A stretch of 64,000 nucleotides of DNA from Rubricoccus marinus (GTDB lineage Bacteria; Bacteroidota; Rhodothermia; Rhodothermales; Rubricoccaceae): positions 62,001 through 126,000 of the forward strand of contig NZ_MQWB01000011.1 of the NCBI RefSeq assembly GCF_002257665.1. Direction: 5' to 3'. Shown here in pieces: positions 36,406-45,058 of this stretch. The position numbers and the translations under genes are program-made. Numbering within the stretch: the stretch's first letter is position 1; each line of letters begins with the position of its first letter. The notes beneath the pieces are model-generated. The model was not told the DNA's origin, did not search any database, and was given only the letters and a program-made list of their open reading frames with translations.

Positions 36406-37578
36406 CTAGGGCGTGCTCCCGGGGAGCGTGTACAGGTCAGGCAGTTCGTCCTCGAAGAGCACGAAGTCGTCCTGGTAGAAGCGGACGAAGTCGGGCGCGC
36501 TGGGGTGGCCGGGGAACGGCGCGTAGAAGTGGTCCGCGCGGTCGCCGTCCGGGTTGGCGTTGCGCCAGACGAGCGCGTAGGCGATCCTGCGCGTCATCGC
36601 GTCGGTCTTGATGGCGGGCAAGAGCACGTTCGTCCACCACATGGAATCCGGTACGGTCTCCACGCCGGTCTCGGTCAGCGCGGCCAGCTTGCCGCGCTCC
36701 GTTGCCAGCTCGCCGACCGTCCGCAGACGCATCGCGAACGTGTCGCGCGAGGCGACGGTCTTGACGCTGTGGTAGTCGTCGAAGCCTAAGATGTCGATGA
36801 TGTTATCGCCGGGATACCGCTCCAGGTACTCCTCGCGGCTGTCGAAAACATCAGTGGAGTAGGCGTACAGCAGGTTGTGGACCTCCTTTTCGTCGCGGAG
36901 GTACTCGGCCGTGAAGCGCCAAAGGCCGGTGAACTCCTCGACCGTGCTGTGGGCGCGCCCCCACCAGAACCAGTCGCCGGTGTGCTCGTGGAACGGGCGG
37001 AAGATGACGGGAACGGGCTCATCGGAACCCTCTGGCGTCAGCGTTTTCAGGAACGCCGCGAGTTCGTCCAGTGCGCCCCGGTACAGGTCGTGGCGCTCGC
37101 CGCCGGGCAGAATGGCGTAGACGGCGCGCGTCGTGTCCCAGGAGTTGGTCCGCGCGACGGGGTTCTCCATGTGCCAGCACAACTCCACGACGCCGCCTCT
37201 GGCGTGGCCGTCCAGAATCCAGGTGCGGAGTTCAGCCTGGCGCTCGGGGTCGGGCTGGTCCAGCCGGTTGCGGCGGAAGAGGCGGCTCACGTCCCAGCCG
37301 TATACGGCCGGATAGGATCCGGCGGTCTCCTTCACGTCGGAGCGTCCGGGCTCGCCACGCCACGTCGTGCCGTACGCGAGGTCATCGTGGTGCCCGAAGA
37401 GTACGTGGTCGGGCGAGATCTGAAGCAGGTTCGCAAACAGCGCCTGCGTTTGGGGTAGCGCGTCAGGGTCTGCAGGGCGCGGGCCATCCGCGCCGCCTCG
37501 GGCGGCTCCGCCAGAGGCGCACCCAGCGATAGCCAGAAGAGCGGTCGCGAGAATGAACAGGGAGGAACGAAGTCGCAT
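36406..37578 (-). CDS. GH26 beta-mannanase, lipoprotein (copy 2)
   Basis: The product is 390 aa with a lipoprotein signal (MRLRSSLFILATALLAIAGC). It has the same plan as its neighbour: HVLFGHHDDLAYG, GVVELCWHMENPVARTNSWD, FRPFHEHTGDWFWWG with the acid/base Glu and LAALTETGVET with the nucleophile. Differences in loops and in the tail suggest different cleavage patterns or chain-length preferences. The frame reaches 37701, but the lipoprotein signal fixes the ATG at 37578. Confidence 0.93.
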   Translation of the reverse strand: MRLRSSLFILATALLAIAGCASGGAARGGADGPRPADPDALPQTQALFANLLQISPDHVLFGHHDDLAYGTTWRGEPGRSDVKETAGSYPAVYGWDVSRLFRRNRLDQPDPERQAELRTWILDGHARGGVVELCWHMENPVARTNSWDTTRAVYAILPGGERHDLYRGALDELAAFLKTLTPEGSDEPVPVIFRPFHEHTGDWFWWGRAHSTVEEFTGLWRFTAEYLRDEKEVHNLLYAYSTDVFDSREEYLERYPGDNIIDILGFDDYHSVKTVASRDTFAMRLRTVGELATERGKLAALTETGVETVPDSMWWTNVLLPAIKTDAMTRRIAYALVWRNANPDGDRADHFYAPFPGHPSAPDFVRFYQDDFVLFEDELPDLYTLPGSTP

Positions 37579-37597
37579 CGCCAGAGGCAAAGAGAGA

Positions 37598-37658
37598 GAC
37601 CCCCGCCCGGTAAAGGGCGGTCGCGGCAGTTGCCGCTCGCCCGCACCGAGCGGGGGTC
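37598..37658 (-). promoter_or_regulatory. structured intercistronic element between beta-helix and GH26 genes
   Basis: The 126-base gap 37579-37704 is long for this compact operon. It contains an outer inverted repeat GACCCCCGC (37598-37606) with GCGGGGGTC (37650-37658), an internal hairpin GCGGCA-GT-TGCCGC (37623-37636), and an alternative stem CCGCCC/GGGCGG (37603-37620) that overlaps the outer arm. The overlapping stems could switch. It may act as an mRNA stabiliser, attenuator or partial terminator. Confidence 0.45.
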
Positions 37659-37704
37659 CCAGGTTCAACGGAAGCAGGGGGCGTGCCCCCCCACTCCTCA
37701 CGGG

Positions 37705-40305
37705 TTACCGCACGACCGTCATCCGGCGCGTCTGCACGCCGACCGGTGTGGTCAGGCGGTAGACATACGTGCCGCTCGCTAGCTCTGCGGTGTTGACGCG
37801 GAGCTGATGCGGACCTGCGGACATGGGACCGTCCACGAGCGTCGCCACCTTCCGGCCCAACACGTCGAAGACGGCGAGTTGGACGTCAGCACTCTCTCCC
37901 AGTTGGAACTGGATTGAGGCCGCGCCAGAGGCGGGGTTCGGGAACGAGTTGCCCAGCGACCAGCCCTCTGGGAGAGGCTCCAGTCCCGTGGAGTTCGGGT
38001 TGGCGAAGACCGCGAACTGAACGTAGTCCAGGTCGATATCACCCGTGGTCGTCGAGAGCGTGAACGTATGCGTGCCAGGCGTGATGTTGATCCGCGAGGC
38101 CGTCACCGTCCCGCGGCTGCCCTCGGGGCTCGGCGTGAACGTCAGGTTGGCCGCGCTCGCCCCGTCGATCAGCAATTCGCCAGAGGCTCCGGACTCGGAC
38201 TCATAGAAGAACACCACCGTGACGCTCTGTCCCCCTTCGATGATGGGGTAGGCCAGCGTCACCGATCCATCCATGTCGAGGTTTACCGACTTGAAGCCCT
38301 GCGGGCAGTACTGCGTGTCGTCCTCGCACACTTCCTCGACGCCTTCGGTGATCGCCTCTGGCGGGGTCATCGTGTCCACCACCGTCCCACCAGCATCCAC
38401 CACCTCAATCTCGGCGAAGGCTTGGTAGCCCCAGACCGGCTCAATCCGCAGCGTGTGCGTACCAGCCGTCAGGACGAGCCCATCTACGGCATCGTTGATG
38501 AGATGATCGTTGCGGAGTTCGTACACCGTGAACCCATCGGCCGTGGCGATCGGATGATCACACGTGCCACCGGTCCATGCCGAGGTGCAGAAGAAGAGCT
38601 CACCTGCGTTGTCGTCATTCTCCAGGTTCAGGCCGTCGAGGAGGAACCGCTCGCCTCGAGGGTCGCTCCCCCGAAGATCCGTGTTGATGTTCAGGCCATA
38701 CGTGCCGTCGGTCGGAACGGTGAAGGTGTGCTCGATGAATCCGCCAGAGGTGACGAAAATGCTTGTGAAGCCCTCTACGGAGTTCACAGCCGCGTTGTCG
38801 CCGATCGTACCGGCCTCTGCCTGTACGATCAGGCCGTCGATCTCGTTTTCCGGAGGCGGACCCGTCAGGTCGACGATGTCCGTGAGGTACTGCGTGCGGT
38901 TAGCGAGGTAAGTGGCCTTCGCTGCGGGAAACCAGTTGAGATCTCCGAGCGGCAAGCCGTCTGTCCCTGCCGTCAGGAGGGCTGGCGTTGTGTACGAGAA
39001 GTCCTCCGGCAGTGGCCAGTTGATCGCCAATGGGTTGTCTAGACGACCTGGATCCCAATCGAGAATCGCGAACGGAGTGGGCCCCGCATTCGTCACGCTC
39101 TCGATAAAAGACTGCATCGTGGTATACACCTCGTTCGTTAGAGGCGCCACCGCGAGGTTTGGTGAAACGTTGATGTTGCCCTGCCGAACCATTCCAGGGT
39201 AGAGGTTGAAGAAGCTCTGGGTCGAGTCATTCACCAACGGCTGAGCCCGAACGACAGGGTCAAATGTCGTGTAGTAGTTTTCAAGCTCTGGGCTTCTCCA
39301 GTGCGCATTGTTTACGAGAGCAATGCGTCGGTTTTCTTCGAACCCAAAACGAGGGGGTAGCGCGGCTACGCCGAACACGCCCGAGAATGGATCTGCGCGG
39401 TTTGGCTCATTGTACAAGTCCGCGCTCTCCCCTTGCCAGAAGGGGTTGACCATGATGTTGTTCGACACGAAGGAACGAATCCAAATTCCGCCCGCGTTAA
39501 ATGCCAGACCGAAGTTAACCAATGTGTTATGGTTGAACGTGAACGATCGTATCGGCGCAGCCTCTGACTGGAAAGGAAACGACGTGATATTGAAGAACGT
39601 ATTGTTCTCGAACACAACCGAGTCTGCTCCCGCCTCGAACCGGATCCCACGTCCGCCGTAGCGCTGCGTGTTCTCAGTAAGGTTGCGGAAGCTGGAATTC
39701 TGCATCAGAACGATGTTATCCGCGCCCTTCACGCCGAGGTGATGCCAATCGTTGCGATCGAAGATGACGCCGTCGTACGAAAGCATGGCGCCCGAAGAGT
39801 TGACAACGATGGGTTCATAGTTGGCGGTGATGCCCGTGTTGTCCTGACCCATGATCCACAGGTTTGAGAACTCGTGTCCGCCGCCGTTGCTGCTCTCGAT
39901 CATGACGGCGTCAACGGTTCCGTCATCTCGGACGAATCGCTGCAGCGTAGCAGGTCCGCAGTCTTCGGTACCGGAGGCCCCGCAAACGTTGTCCTCTGGG
40001 CGGGCTTGGTCCGCCGTCTGTCCATCGAGGCGAAGGTCGAATCCGTCGTTGACGATGCGATCCTCGTTGTAGTAGAGCCCGCCGCGACGGAGAACGTAAA
40101 CGCGGTCTTCGGGTCGGTCGGTGTCGTTTGCGACCGTGTTGCGTAGCGCGTTGATGTCAGGAAGAAAATCGCCATCGCCGTCCCATTCGACCACGCACTC
40201 TGCGGGGCTGGCCGGGCACGTCGTAAACTGCGCGTTCGCCGTTTGGGTCAGCCCAAGAGCCATCATCACGATGGTCCCGAAGGCGTAGGAGTAGAGATTT
40301 CTCAT
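37705..40305 (-). CDS. secreted right-handed beta-helix protein with CBM-like modules and T9SS domain
   Basis: The product is 866 aa with a signal peptide ending TANA. Residues about 100-330 show parallel beta-helix coils rich in Asn ladders (VVFENNTFFNITSFPF, SFTFNHNTLVNFGLAF, SNNIMVNPFW). Such folds are found in polysaccharide lyases, glycoside hydrolases and adhesins; I see no confident catalytic residues. Two jelly-roll, CBM-like domains follow (about 490-640 and 650-770). The tail is a T9SS domain (GNSFPNPASGAASIQF to GTYVYRLTTPVG). It lies directly after the TonB receptor, where SusD-type genes usually sit. Base composition of the 5' half is clearly lower in GC than the neighbours. Confidence 0.75.
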   Translation of the reverse strand: MRNLYSYAFGTIVMMALGLTQTANAQFTTCPASPAECVVEWDGDGDFLPDINALRNTVANDTDRPEDRVYVLRRGGLYYNEDRIVNDGFDLRLDGQTADQARPEDNVCGASGTEDCGPATLQRFVRDDGTVDAVMIESSNGGGHEFSNLWIMGQDNTGITANYEPIVVNSSGAMLSYDGVIFDRNDWHHLGVKGADNIVLMQNSSFRNLTENTQRYGGRGIRFEAGADSVVFENNTFFNITSFPFQSEAAPIRSFTFNHNTLVNFGLAFNAGGIWIRSFVSNNIMVNPFWQGESADLYNEPNRADPFSGVFGVAALPPRFGFEENRRIALVNNAHWRSPELENYYTTFDPVVRAQPLVNDSTQSFFNLYPGMVRQGNINVSPNLAVAPLTNEVYTTMQSFIESVTNAGPTPFAILDWDPGRLDNPLAINWPLPEDFSYTTPALLTAGTDGLPLGDLNWFPAAKATYLANRTQYLTDIVDLTGPPPENEIDGLIVQAEAGTIGDNAAVNSVEGFTSIFVTSGGFIEHTFTVPTDGTYGLNINTDLRGSDPRGERFLLDGLNLENDDNAGELFFCTSAWTGGTCDHPIATADGFTVYELRNDHLINDAVDGLVLTAGTHTLRIEPVWGYQAFAEIEVVDAGGTVVDTMTPPEAITEGVEEVCEDDTQYCPQGFKSVNLDMDGSVTLAYPIIEGGQSVTVVFFYESESGASGELLIDGASAANLTFTPSPEGSRGTVTASRINITPGTHTFTLSTTTGDIDLDYVQFAVFANPNSTGLEPLPEGWSLGNSFPNPASGAASIQFQLGESADVQLAVFDVLGRKVATLVDGPMSAGPHQLRVNTAELASGTYVYRLTTPVGVQTRRMTVVR

Positions 40306-40362
40306 GTCGATCCGTGGAGGGTTTGAGTGAGGAGCCGACCGAGGGCCGACGGGAGAGGGGTG

Positions 40363-43356
40363 TTAGAACCGGTATCGAGCGCCGACATCTACGGTGTAGC
40401 CATAGAGCTCTCGGTTGGCGAGGCCTCGATCCGTAAACGAGTACTCACCTGTCGTGGAGTTCTGGTTCGTGTACGCGACGTCCGGCCTGTTATTCAGGTT
40501 GTTCAGGTTGACGAAGACCTCGACACCCAGGTCAAGCTTCTGGCGGACGGACAAGTCAAAGCGGGAGTAGTCCCCTACGAAGCGATCATTCAGCGGGTCG
40601 TTCGTGGAAACGGACGACGTCGTGTTGCTCTGGAAGAGGTAGGACACCCGCGTTGAGAACCCCTTGTAGTCGTAGCCCAGCGTCACATTCGCGATGTGCG
40701 CGGCCTGACCGGGCATCCGTCCTACCCGCGAGGTGTCGCTCACCGAAAACGTCTGCGAGCATGGTCGGGGGTTGCAGACCGTCTCACTCTCCAAGAGGTA
40801 GCTGAAGTAGGTCGTCTCTGAGAAACCCCGCGTGTAGTTGAGGTTGAGGACGATCCCTTTCAACAGGCCGGGTAGGTACGAGAAGTTGGTTTGCCATTCG
40901 AGCTCGTAGCCGTAAAACGTGGTCGGCTCAGGGCTGTTGATCTGCGTGTAGAGCGTCGGGCGTGCGGTCTGGTACCACGCCTCCGGCACGTTGGTACCCT
41001 CCGGCGGCGGAAGCGTGCTCGTGATCGGGATGCCGACCCCAACAACCAGGTTGTCAATCTCCTTGTAGAAGCCGGAGACACCGACAAGGCCCAGGTTGCC
41101 TCGGATGACCTGCGCGGACGCGTCGTAGTTCACCGCTGAAGCAGGGCTCAGGCGCGAGTTCGCAGCGACGACAGACGAACTGTAGATGTCGATGGACGTG
41201 ATCGGCGCGTACTGGCTGAAGCTGGGCCGGATGAGCGTCTCGGTGCGGGCCAGTCGGAGCGAGAACCAGTCGGTCGGCCGGATGTCGGCATGGACCATCG
41301 GCAGCCAGTAGTCGAACGTGCGATCCCGAGTGATCCGCTCGTAGTCTCTCGGCGGCTGACCAGCTTGCCCGGTCGCGACGGCGCGGAAGACCTGCCCGGT
41401 GTACGAGGTGTTGTCTCTCTCGTAGCGGATGCCCGGGATCACCGTGAGGTAGGGGCCGAGATTGAGTTCAGCCATCACGTACCCTGCCTGGTAGTTTTCC
41501 GAGCCCTCGTAGTCGCGCCCTAGCGATCCAATCGACTCCGGGATGTACTCGCCGAAGTAGACCTCAGCGCCGGGTACGTCGCGCGGGTCCGAGCAGAAGT
41601 CGGGGTTTTGCAGGGCTCGCGTCAGCTCCATGAGCCTGTCCTCGTCAGGAACCAGCCCGAGCCCGTACACCCCGTCGAAGAAATCGGTACCCCGATCGTA
41701 GTCCGTCAGGACAGAGCCGATGGGTAGGCGATCCCCGTTCCGGAACTGATCGGCGAAGTCAGGGACCCCCTGCGCGAGGCACTCATAGAGCTGCGCGTCT
41801 GGATACTGGAGCCCTTGACGACCGAACCGGTTGGTGTCAAAGGTCCGATCCAGCCAACGGAGCTTGCCTCCGGTCTTGACGTATCCCGAGATGAAGTCTC
41901 CTAGCCGGAATGGCGCCTGCAGGTTTGCCTGAACGCCCATCTGGTCTTCGTCCAGGCGGCTATCGTCAACCCAGAGCTGGGAGAGCTCAGTGGTCGAGTC
42001 TACGAGGACCGTGACGTCCTCTGGAAAGACGTTGTAGCGCGCCTCGGTTCCTTGTCCGAAGCCCGTCCCCTCCTTGTTGAACACCCACGTGAAGTTCTCC
42101 GGGCTCTTCGCGCGTGATGTGCTGAGCGTGGCCGTCGCGTCGTACTGGATCCATCCGAAGTCCTGCTCGACGCCGAGCGCGCTAGACAGGAGGGACGTCT
42201 CGTTCTGCTGCCGTTCGAGGTTGTAAGCGAGGCGGTCTGCCACGTTTTGGTAGCGAAAGCGCGCGTCGTCGTTGCGTGAGTTGTAGAACGCGTTGGCCGT
42301 CGCTCGTCCACCCGGGAGGGTGTAGTCGAGGAGTACGCTGCCTCCTGTGCGCCCGCGCCGGACCGTCTCCTCACGGGTCGAGAGGTCGTTTACGTAGAGT
42401 GCGGATTCCCCCGACCCATCCGTGAGCGAGCCGAGCCCATATCCCACGTTCAGCTTGTCCGCGCTCCGATCATACTCCTCAGCGTTGAACGTGACGATGG
42501 CTCCCAGCCGGTCTTGAAAGAACCGATTGCTAGCGGTCCCCACAAACTTGTAGTTGCCGAGGTAGCCCTGGAGACCGGTGTACCCACCCTGGGCGAGGAG
42601 GTCCAGCGCCGGGCGGGAGGGCGCATTTTTGAGACGGAGGTTGATCGTTCCGCCCACGGCGTCGGCATCCATGTCAGGAGTGATCGCCTTGCGGACCTCA
42701 ATGCCGTCGAGAATGTTGCTCGATACGAGCGAGAGGTCGACGGACCGGTTACCGCCGTCCGTTCCTGCTAGGCGGACACCATTAACGGTAACGTTGTTGA
42801 ACTCCGGCGAGAGCCCACGGATGGAGACGGAGTTGGCCTCTCCGCCCGAGCGCTGAATTGCAACGCCCGGTAGGCGCCCGATGGATTCTGCGGCGTTGTT
42901 GTCTGGGAGCTCCTGGATTCGGTCTGCCGAGACGACGTTGACGACCGTCCGGCTCCGGTACTGCTCGTTGATGGCCGCGAGTTGGCCAGCAACTTGGGCA
43001 GTGACCGTCACCCCCTCGAACGTGGCGCTCTGTAGAAAGACCTCTACCTCGATGGTACCCCGGTCGGGCACGCTTACGGTGAGCGTGTCGCTTTGATAGC
43101 CAACGTAGGACACCACGAGCCGCTGCTCACCCGAAGGGACGCTGGGGATCGAGAAGCGCCCGTCGAGATCTGTCGCGGCGCCGAGGGAGGTGCCCACCAC
43201 GAGGACGTTGGCACCGATGAGAGTCTCGCCCGATACGGCATCGGAGACGGTTCCCACGACTCGACCGGCGGCGTCTAGGGGCACCGCAGCGAAGGCTTGC
43301 GCAGAAGCAAGCATGAGCACGGAGACGAGGAGGGTGCGGGAGAGTGTCGCAGTCAT
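40363..43356 (-). CDS. TonB-dependent outer-membrane receptor with CarboxypepD_reg-like domain
   Basis: The product is 997 aa. After the signal peptide a CarboxypepD_reg-like domain (GRVVGTVSDAVSGETLIGAN) precedes a plug domain (VVNVVSADRIQELPDNNAAE; RLPGVAIQRSGGEANSVSIR). The 22-stranded barrel ends with the aromatic signature YTVDVGARYRF. The linker INEQYRSRTVVNV matches the Xanthomonas/Caulobacter-type carbohydrate receptors (TIGR01782-like). It is the first gene of the long leftward unit and would import manno-oligosaccharides across the outer membrane. No SusD partner is present. The gene lacks the CCAGAGGC decamer that pervades its neighbours. Confidence 0.9.
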   Translation of the reverse strand: MTATLSRTLLVSVLMLASAQAFAAVPLDAAGRVVGTVSDAVSGETLIGANVLVVGTSLGAATDLDGRFSIPSVPSGEQRLVVSYVGYQSDTLTVSVPDRGTIEVEVFLQSATFEGVTVTAQVAGQLAAINEQYRSRTVVNVVSADRIQELPDNNAAESIGRLPGVAIQRSGGEANSVSIRGLSPEFNNVTVNGVRLAGTDGGNRSVDLSLVSSNILDGIEVRKAITPDMDADAVGGTINLRLKNAPSRPALDLLAQGGYTGLQGYLGNYKFVGTASNRFFQDRLGAIVTFNAEEYDRSADKLNVGYGLGSLTDGSGESALYVNDLSTREETVRRGRTGGSVLLDYTLPGGRATANAFYNSRNDDARFRYQNVADRLAYNLERQQNETSLLSSALGVEQDFGWIQYDATATLSTSRAKSPENFTWVFNKEGTGFGQGTEARYNVFPEDVTVLVDSTTELSQLWVDDSRLDEDQMGVQANLQAPFRLGDFISGYVKTGGKLRWLDRTFDTNRFGRQGLQYPDAQLYECLAQGVPDFADQFRNGDRLPIGSVLTDYDRGTDFFDGVYGLGLVPDEDRLMELTRALQNPDFCSDPRDVPGAEVYFGEYIPESIGSLGRDYEGSENYQAGYVMAELNLGPYLTVIPGIRYERDNTSYTGQVFRAVATGQAGQPPRDYERITRDRTFDYWLPMVHADIRPTDWFSLRLARTETLIRPSFSQYAPITSIDIYSSSVVAANSRLSPASAVNYDASAQVIRGNLGLVGVSGFYKEIDNLVVGVGIPITSTLPPPEGTNVPEAWYQTARPTLYTQINSPEPTTFYGYELEWQTNFSYLPGLLKGIVLNLNYTRGFSETTYFSYLLESETVCNPRPCSQTFSVSDTSRVGRMPGQAAHIANVTLGYDYKGFSTRVSYLFQSNTTSSVSTNDPLNDRFVGDYSRFDLSVRQKLDLGVEVFVNLNNLNNRPDVAYTNQNSTTGEYSFTDRGLANRELYGYTVDVGARYRF

Positions 43357-43380
43357 TAGGGCATGCAGGGCCTCGGGACC

Positions 43381-43418
43381 CGGAAGCGGTTCCGAGAAAG
43401 TATGTCAATCAAATTGAC
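43381..43418 (-). promoter_or_regulatory. candidate operator region upstream of the TonB receptor
   Basis: CGGAAGCGGTTCCG (43381-43394, arms CGGAA/TTCCG) lies 25 bases before the receptor start. It is followed by the inverted repeat GTCAATCAAATTGAC (43404-43418, perfect arms GTCAAT/ATTGAC). The same pair of boxes recurs upstream of other units at 49509-49565, 56302-56347 and 62177-62201. Confidence 0.5.
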
Positions 43419-43435
43419 GAATGCAAGCGATCTGT

Positions 43436-44782
43436 TTAATTCCGTCCCGAAGGGTCTGTCGCGGGGTTCTCATCAGAGGCTCCAAGTGCCCGCATTAGAG
43501 CTGCATAGCGTTTGAGAACGGCCTGCGTACTGTCATCCTCGGCGTAGATGGAATACCACCCCTGGTTCTCGTGCGGCGGATCCCCGGTGAGCGGGTTGCC
43601 GGGCTCCCACGTCCCGCCTGGCGCCAGAGGCTTGCCTTCTCCAGACCATGACCACACGTTGCTGCCAGCAACGGGGCGCCCAGCGACGGCGAGGGAGTAA
43701 ATGGCCTGGTACAGGGCGCGGTAGTAGCGATCGCGATACGTCGTGGCGGCTTCGGGCCGGTAATCGAGCCCATCGCGGGAGGCGCCGAACTCTTCCACGA
43801 CGAGAGGCTTGCCGAGCCGGTCTGCGATGGCGGCGTGGTCCCCGAGGTAGGCGAGCGCGTTGCCGAGCGCTTCTACGAACGTGCCTTCGGGGTCGGTCCT
43901 GGGCTGAAACCACTGCCAGTTCTCGATCCAAATGTGGACGGTGAGGTAGTCCAGGTGGGGGGACGAGCTGACGCGTTCGAACTGGGTCCGCGGCACTTCG
44001 TAGCCGTTCTGGAGCTTGCCTTCGCCGCCGAGCGAGACGAGGTGATTGGGGTCGAGCGTCTGGAGCAGCGCGGCGGTGCGGTCGGCCCAGAGGACGTAAG
44101 CGTCGGAGTTCTGGAAGCCGCGCGGCTCGTTGCCGAGTTGCCACGCCATGATCGTCGGGTCGTCGCGGTAGTCGGCTCCGGTGATGGTGTTCTCGCGGAG
44201 GACGACGTGGCGCAGGTAGGCTTCAAACATCGCCTGAGCCTCGGCATCGACGTAGAACTCGGCGGCGAACATCTGGAACTCGTCCCAGGTGTGCTCGCCG
44301 GCGTTGGGATACGGGACGGGCTCGCCGGAGGCCCAGCTGTGGTACTGCGCCATCCCGCCCGACCAGTGGAAGAAGTTGTTGAGCACGAGAACGGCCGTCA
44401 TGTCTCGCTTGCCCATCTCGGCGAGCAGGAAGTCCAGCCCGCGCAAGAGGCTCTCGTCGTACTCGCCGGGGGCGTTCTGCACGGCGGGATGCACGCGCCA
44501 CGGCTCGCCTGCGGGTCCTTCGCTGGCGGCCATCACGCGGAGGTTGGTCACGCCGAGCGCCTGTAACCGGTCTAGTTCACGCACGAGCCGCTCACGGTCG
44601 CCCCCGGCCTCTGGCGAGCCCAGGTTCATGCCGAACCACAGGTTCGCGCCGACGAAGTAGTACGGCTGGCCGTCGCGGACGAAGTGGGCGTCCTTGACGC
44701 GGACGAACGCGTCGGGTTGGGCCGCTGGCGCCACGGACAGGAGGACGGCGAGGGCGGCGAGCGCCAGGGGCGGGCGGAGCAT
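43436..44782 (-). CDS. GH5 beta-mannanase (GH5_7-like), exported
   Basis: The product is 448 aa with signal peptide MLRPPLALAALAVLLSVAPA. GH5 features: FVGANLWFGMNLGS, LRVMAASEGP, the acid/base Glu in MAWQLGNEPRGFQ and the nucleophile Glu in KPLVVEEFGASRDG, with WSWSGEGKPLAPGG near the end. This pattern matches subfamily 7 mannanases. The frame starts at a TTG at 44797, but the signal peptide places the ATG at 44782, eleven bases after the stop of the small HTH gene. It is the last gene of the unit starting at 49480. Confidence 0.9.
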   Translation of the reverse strand: MLRPPLALAALAVLLSVAPAAQPDAFVRVKDAHFVRDGQPYYFVGANLWFGMNLGSPEAGGDRERLVRELDRLQALGVTNLRVMAASEGPAGEPWRVHPAVQNAPGEYDESLLRGLDFLLAEMGKRDMTAVLVLNNFFHWSGGMAQYHSWASGEPVPYPNAGEHTWDEFQMFAAEFYVDAEAQAMFEAYLRHVVLRENTITGADYRDDPTIMAWQLGNEPRGFQNSDAYVLWADRTAALLQTLDPNHLVSLGGEGKLQNGYEVPRTQFERVSSSPHLDYLTVHIWIENWQWFQPRTDPEGTFVEALGNALAYLGDHAAIADRLGKPLVVEEFGASRDGLDYRPEAATTYRDRYYRALYQAIYSLAVAGRPVAGSNVWSWSGEGKPLAPGGTWEPGNPLTGDPPHENQGWYSIYAEDDSTQAVLKRYAALMRALGASDENPATDPSGRN

Positions 44783-44793
44783 AGAGGCGGGGA

Positions 44794-45054
44794 TCAAGAG
44801 GCGTCGGGATCGAGAGGTCGGACGCGGTAATACGGGCCTTCGAGCGTGCAGCCCGCGAGGCGTTCGAGGATGGCCTTGCGAACGCGGATCATCGAGCCCC
44901 AGCGGTGGCTCTCAGCGCGGACCACGTCGGCCTCGTCTAGGTCCAATCGAGACGCGACATCGGCGCGAGAGAGGCCCTGCCGCTGGCGACAGCGGCGGAC
45001 CTCCGCGCTGAGTTCGTGGGGGGAGACGAGCTTGGATCGTCGCGGCGTGCCCAT
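44794..45054 (-). CDS. small helix-turn-helix protein in the mannobiose operon
   Basis: The product is 86 aa. Residues about 10-60 (SPHELSAEVRRCRQRQGLSR, then ADVASRLDLDEADVVRAESH) look like an XRE-type helix-turn-helix with an unusual final helix (GSMIRVRKAILERLAGCT). It starts four bases after the epimerase stop and ends before the GH5 start, so it is inside the operon. A local regulator of mannan genes is plausible. It could instead be a DNA-binding remnant; no partner domain is visible. Confidence 0.65.
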   Translation of the reverse strand: MGTPRRSKLVSPHELSAEVRRCRQRQGLSRADVASRLDLDEADVVRAESHRWGSMIRVRKAILERLAGCTLEGPYYRVRPLDPDAS

Positions 45055-45058
45055 CGGA

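Noticed and set aside
37705-40305. Beta-helix protein as a SusD-like lipoprotein
   Set aside because: It has no lipobox or TPR-rich SusD features; the repeated Asn-rich beta coils and T9SS tail indicate a beta-helix protein.
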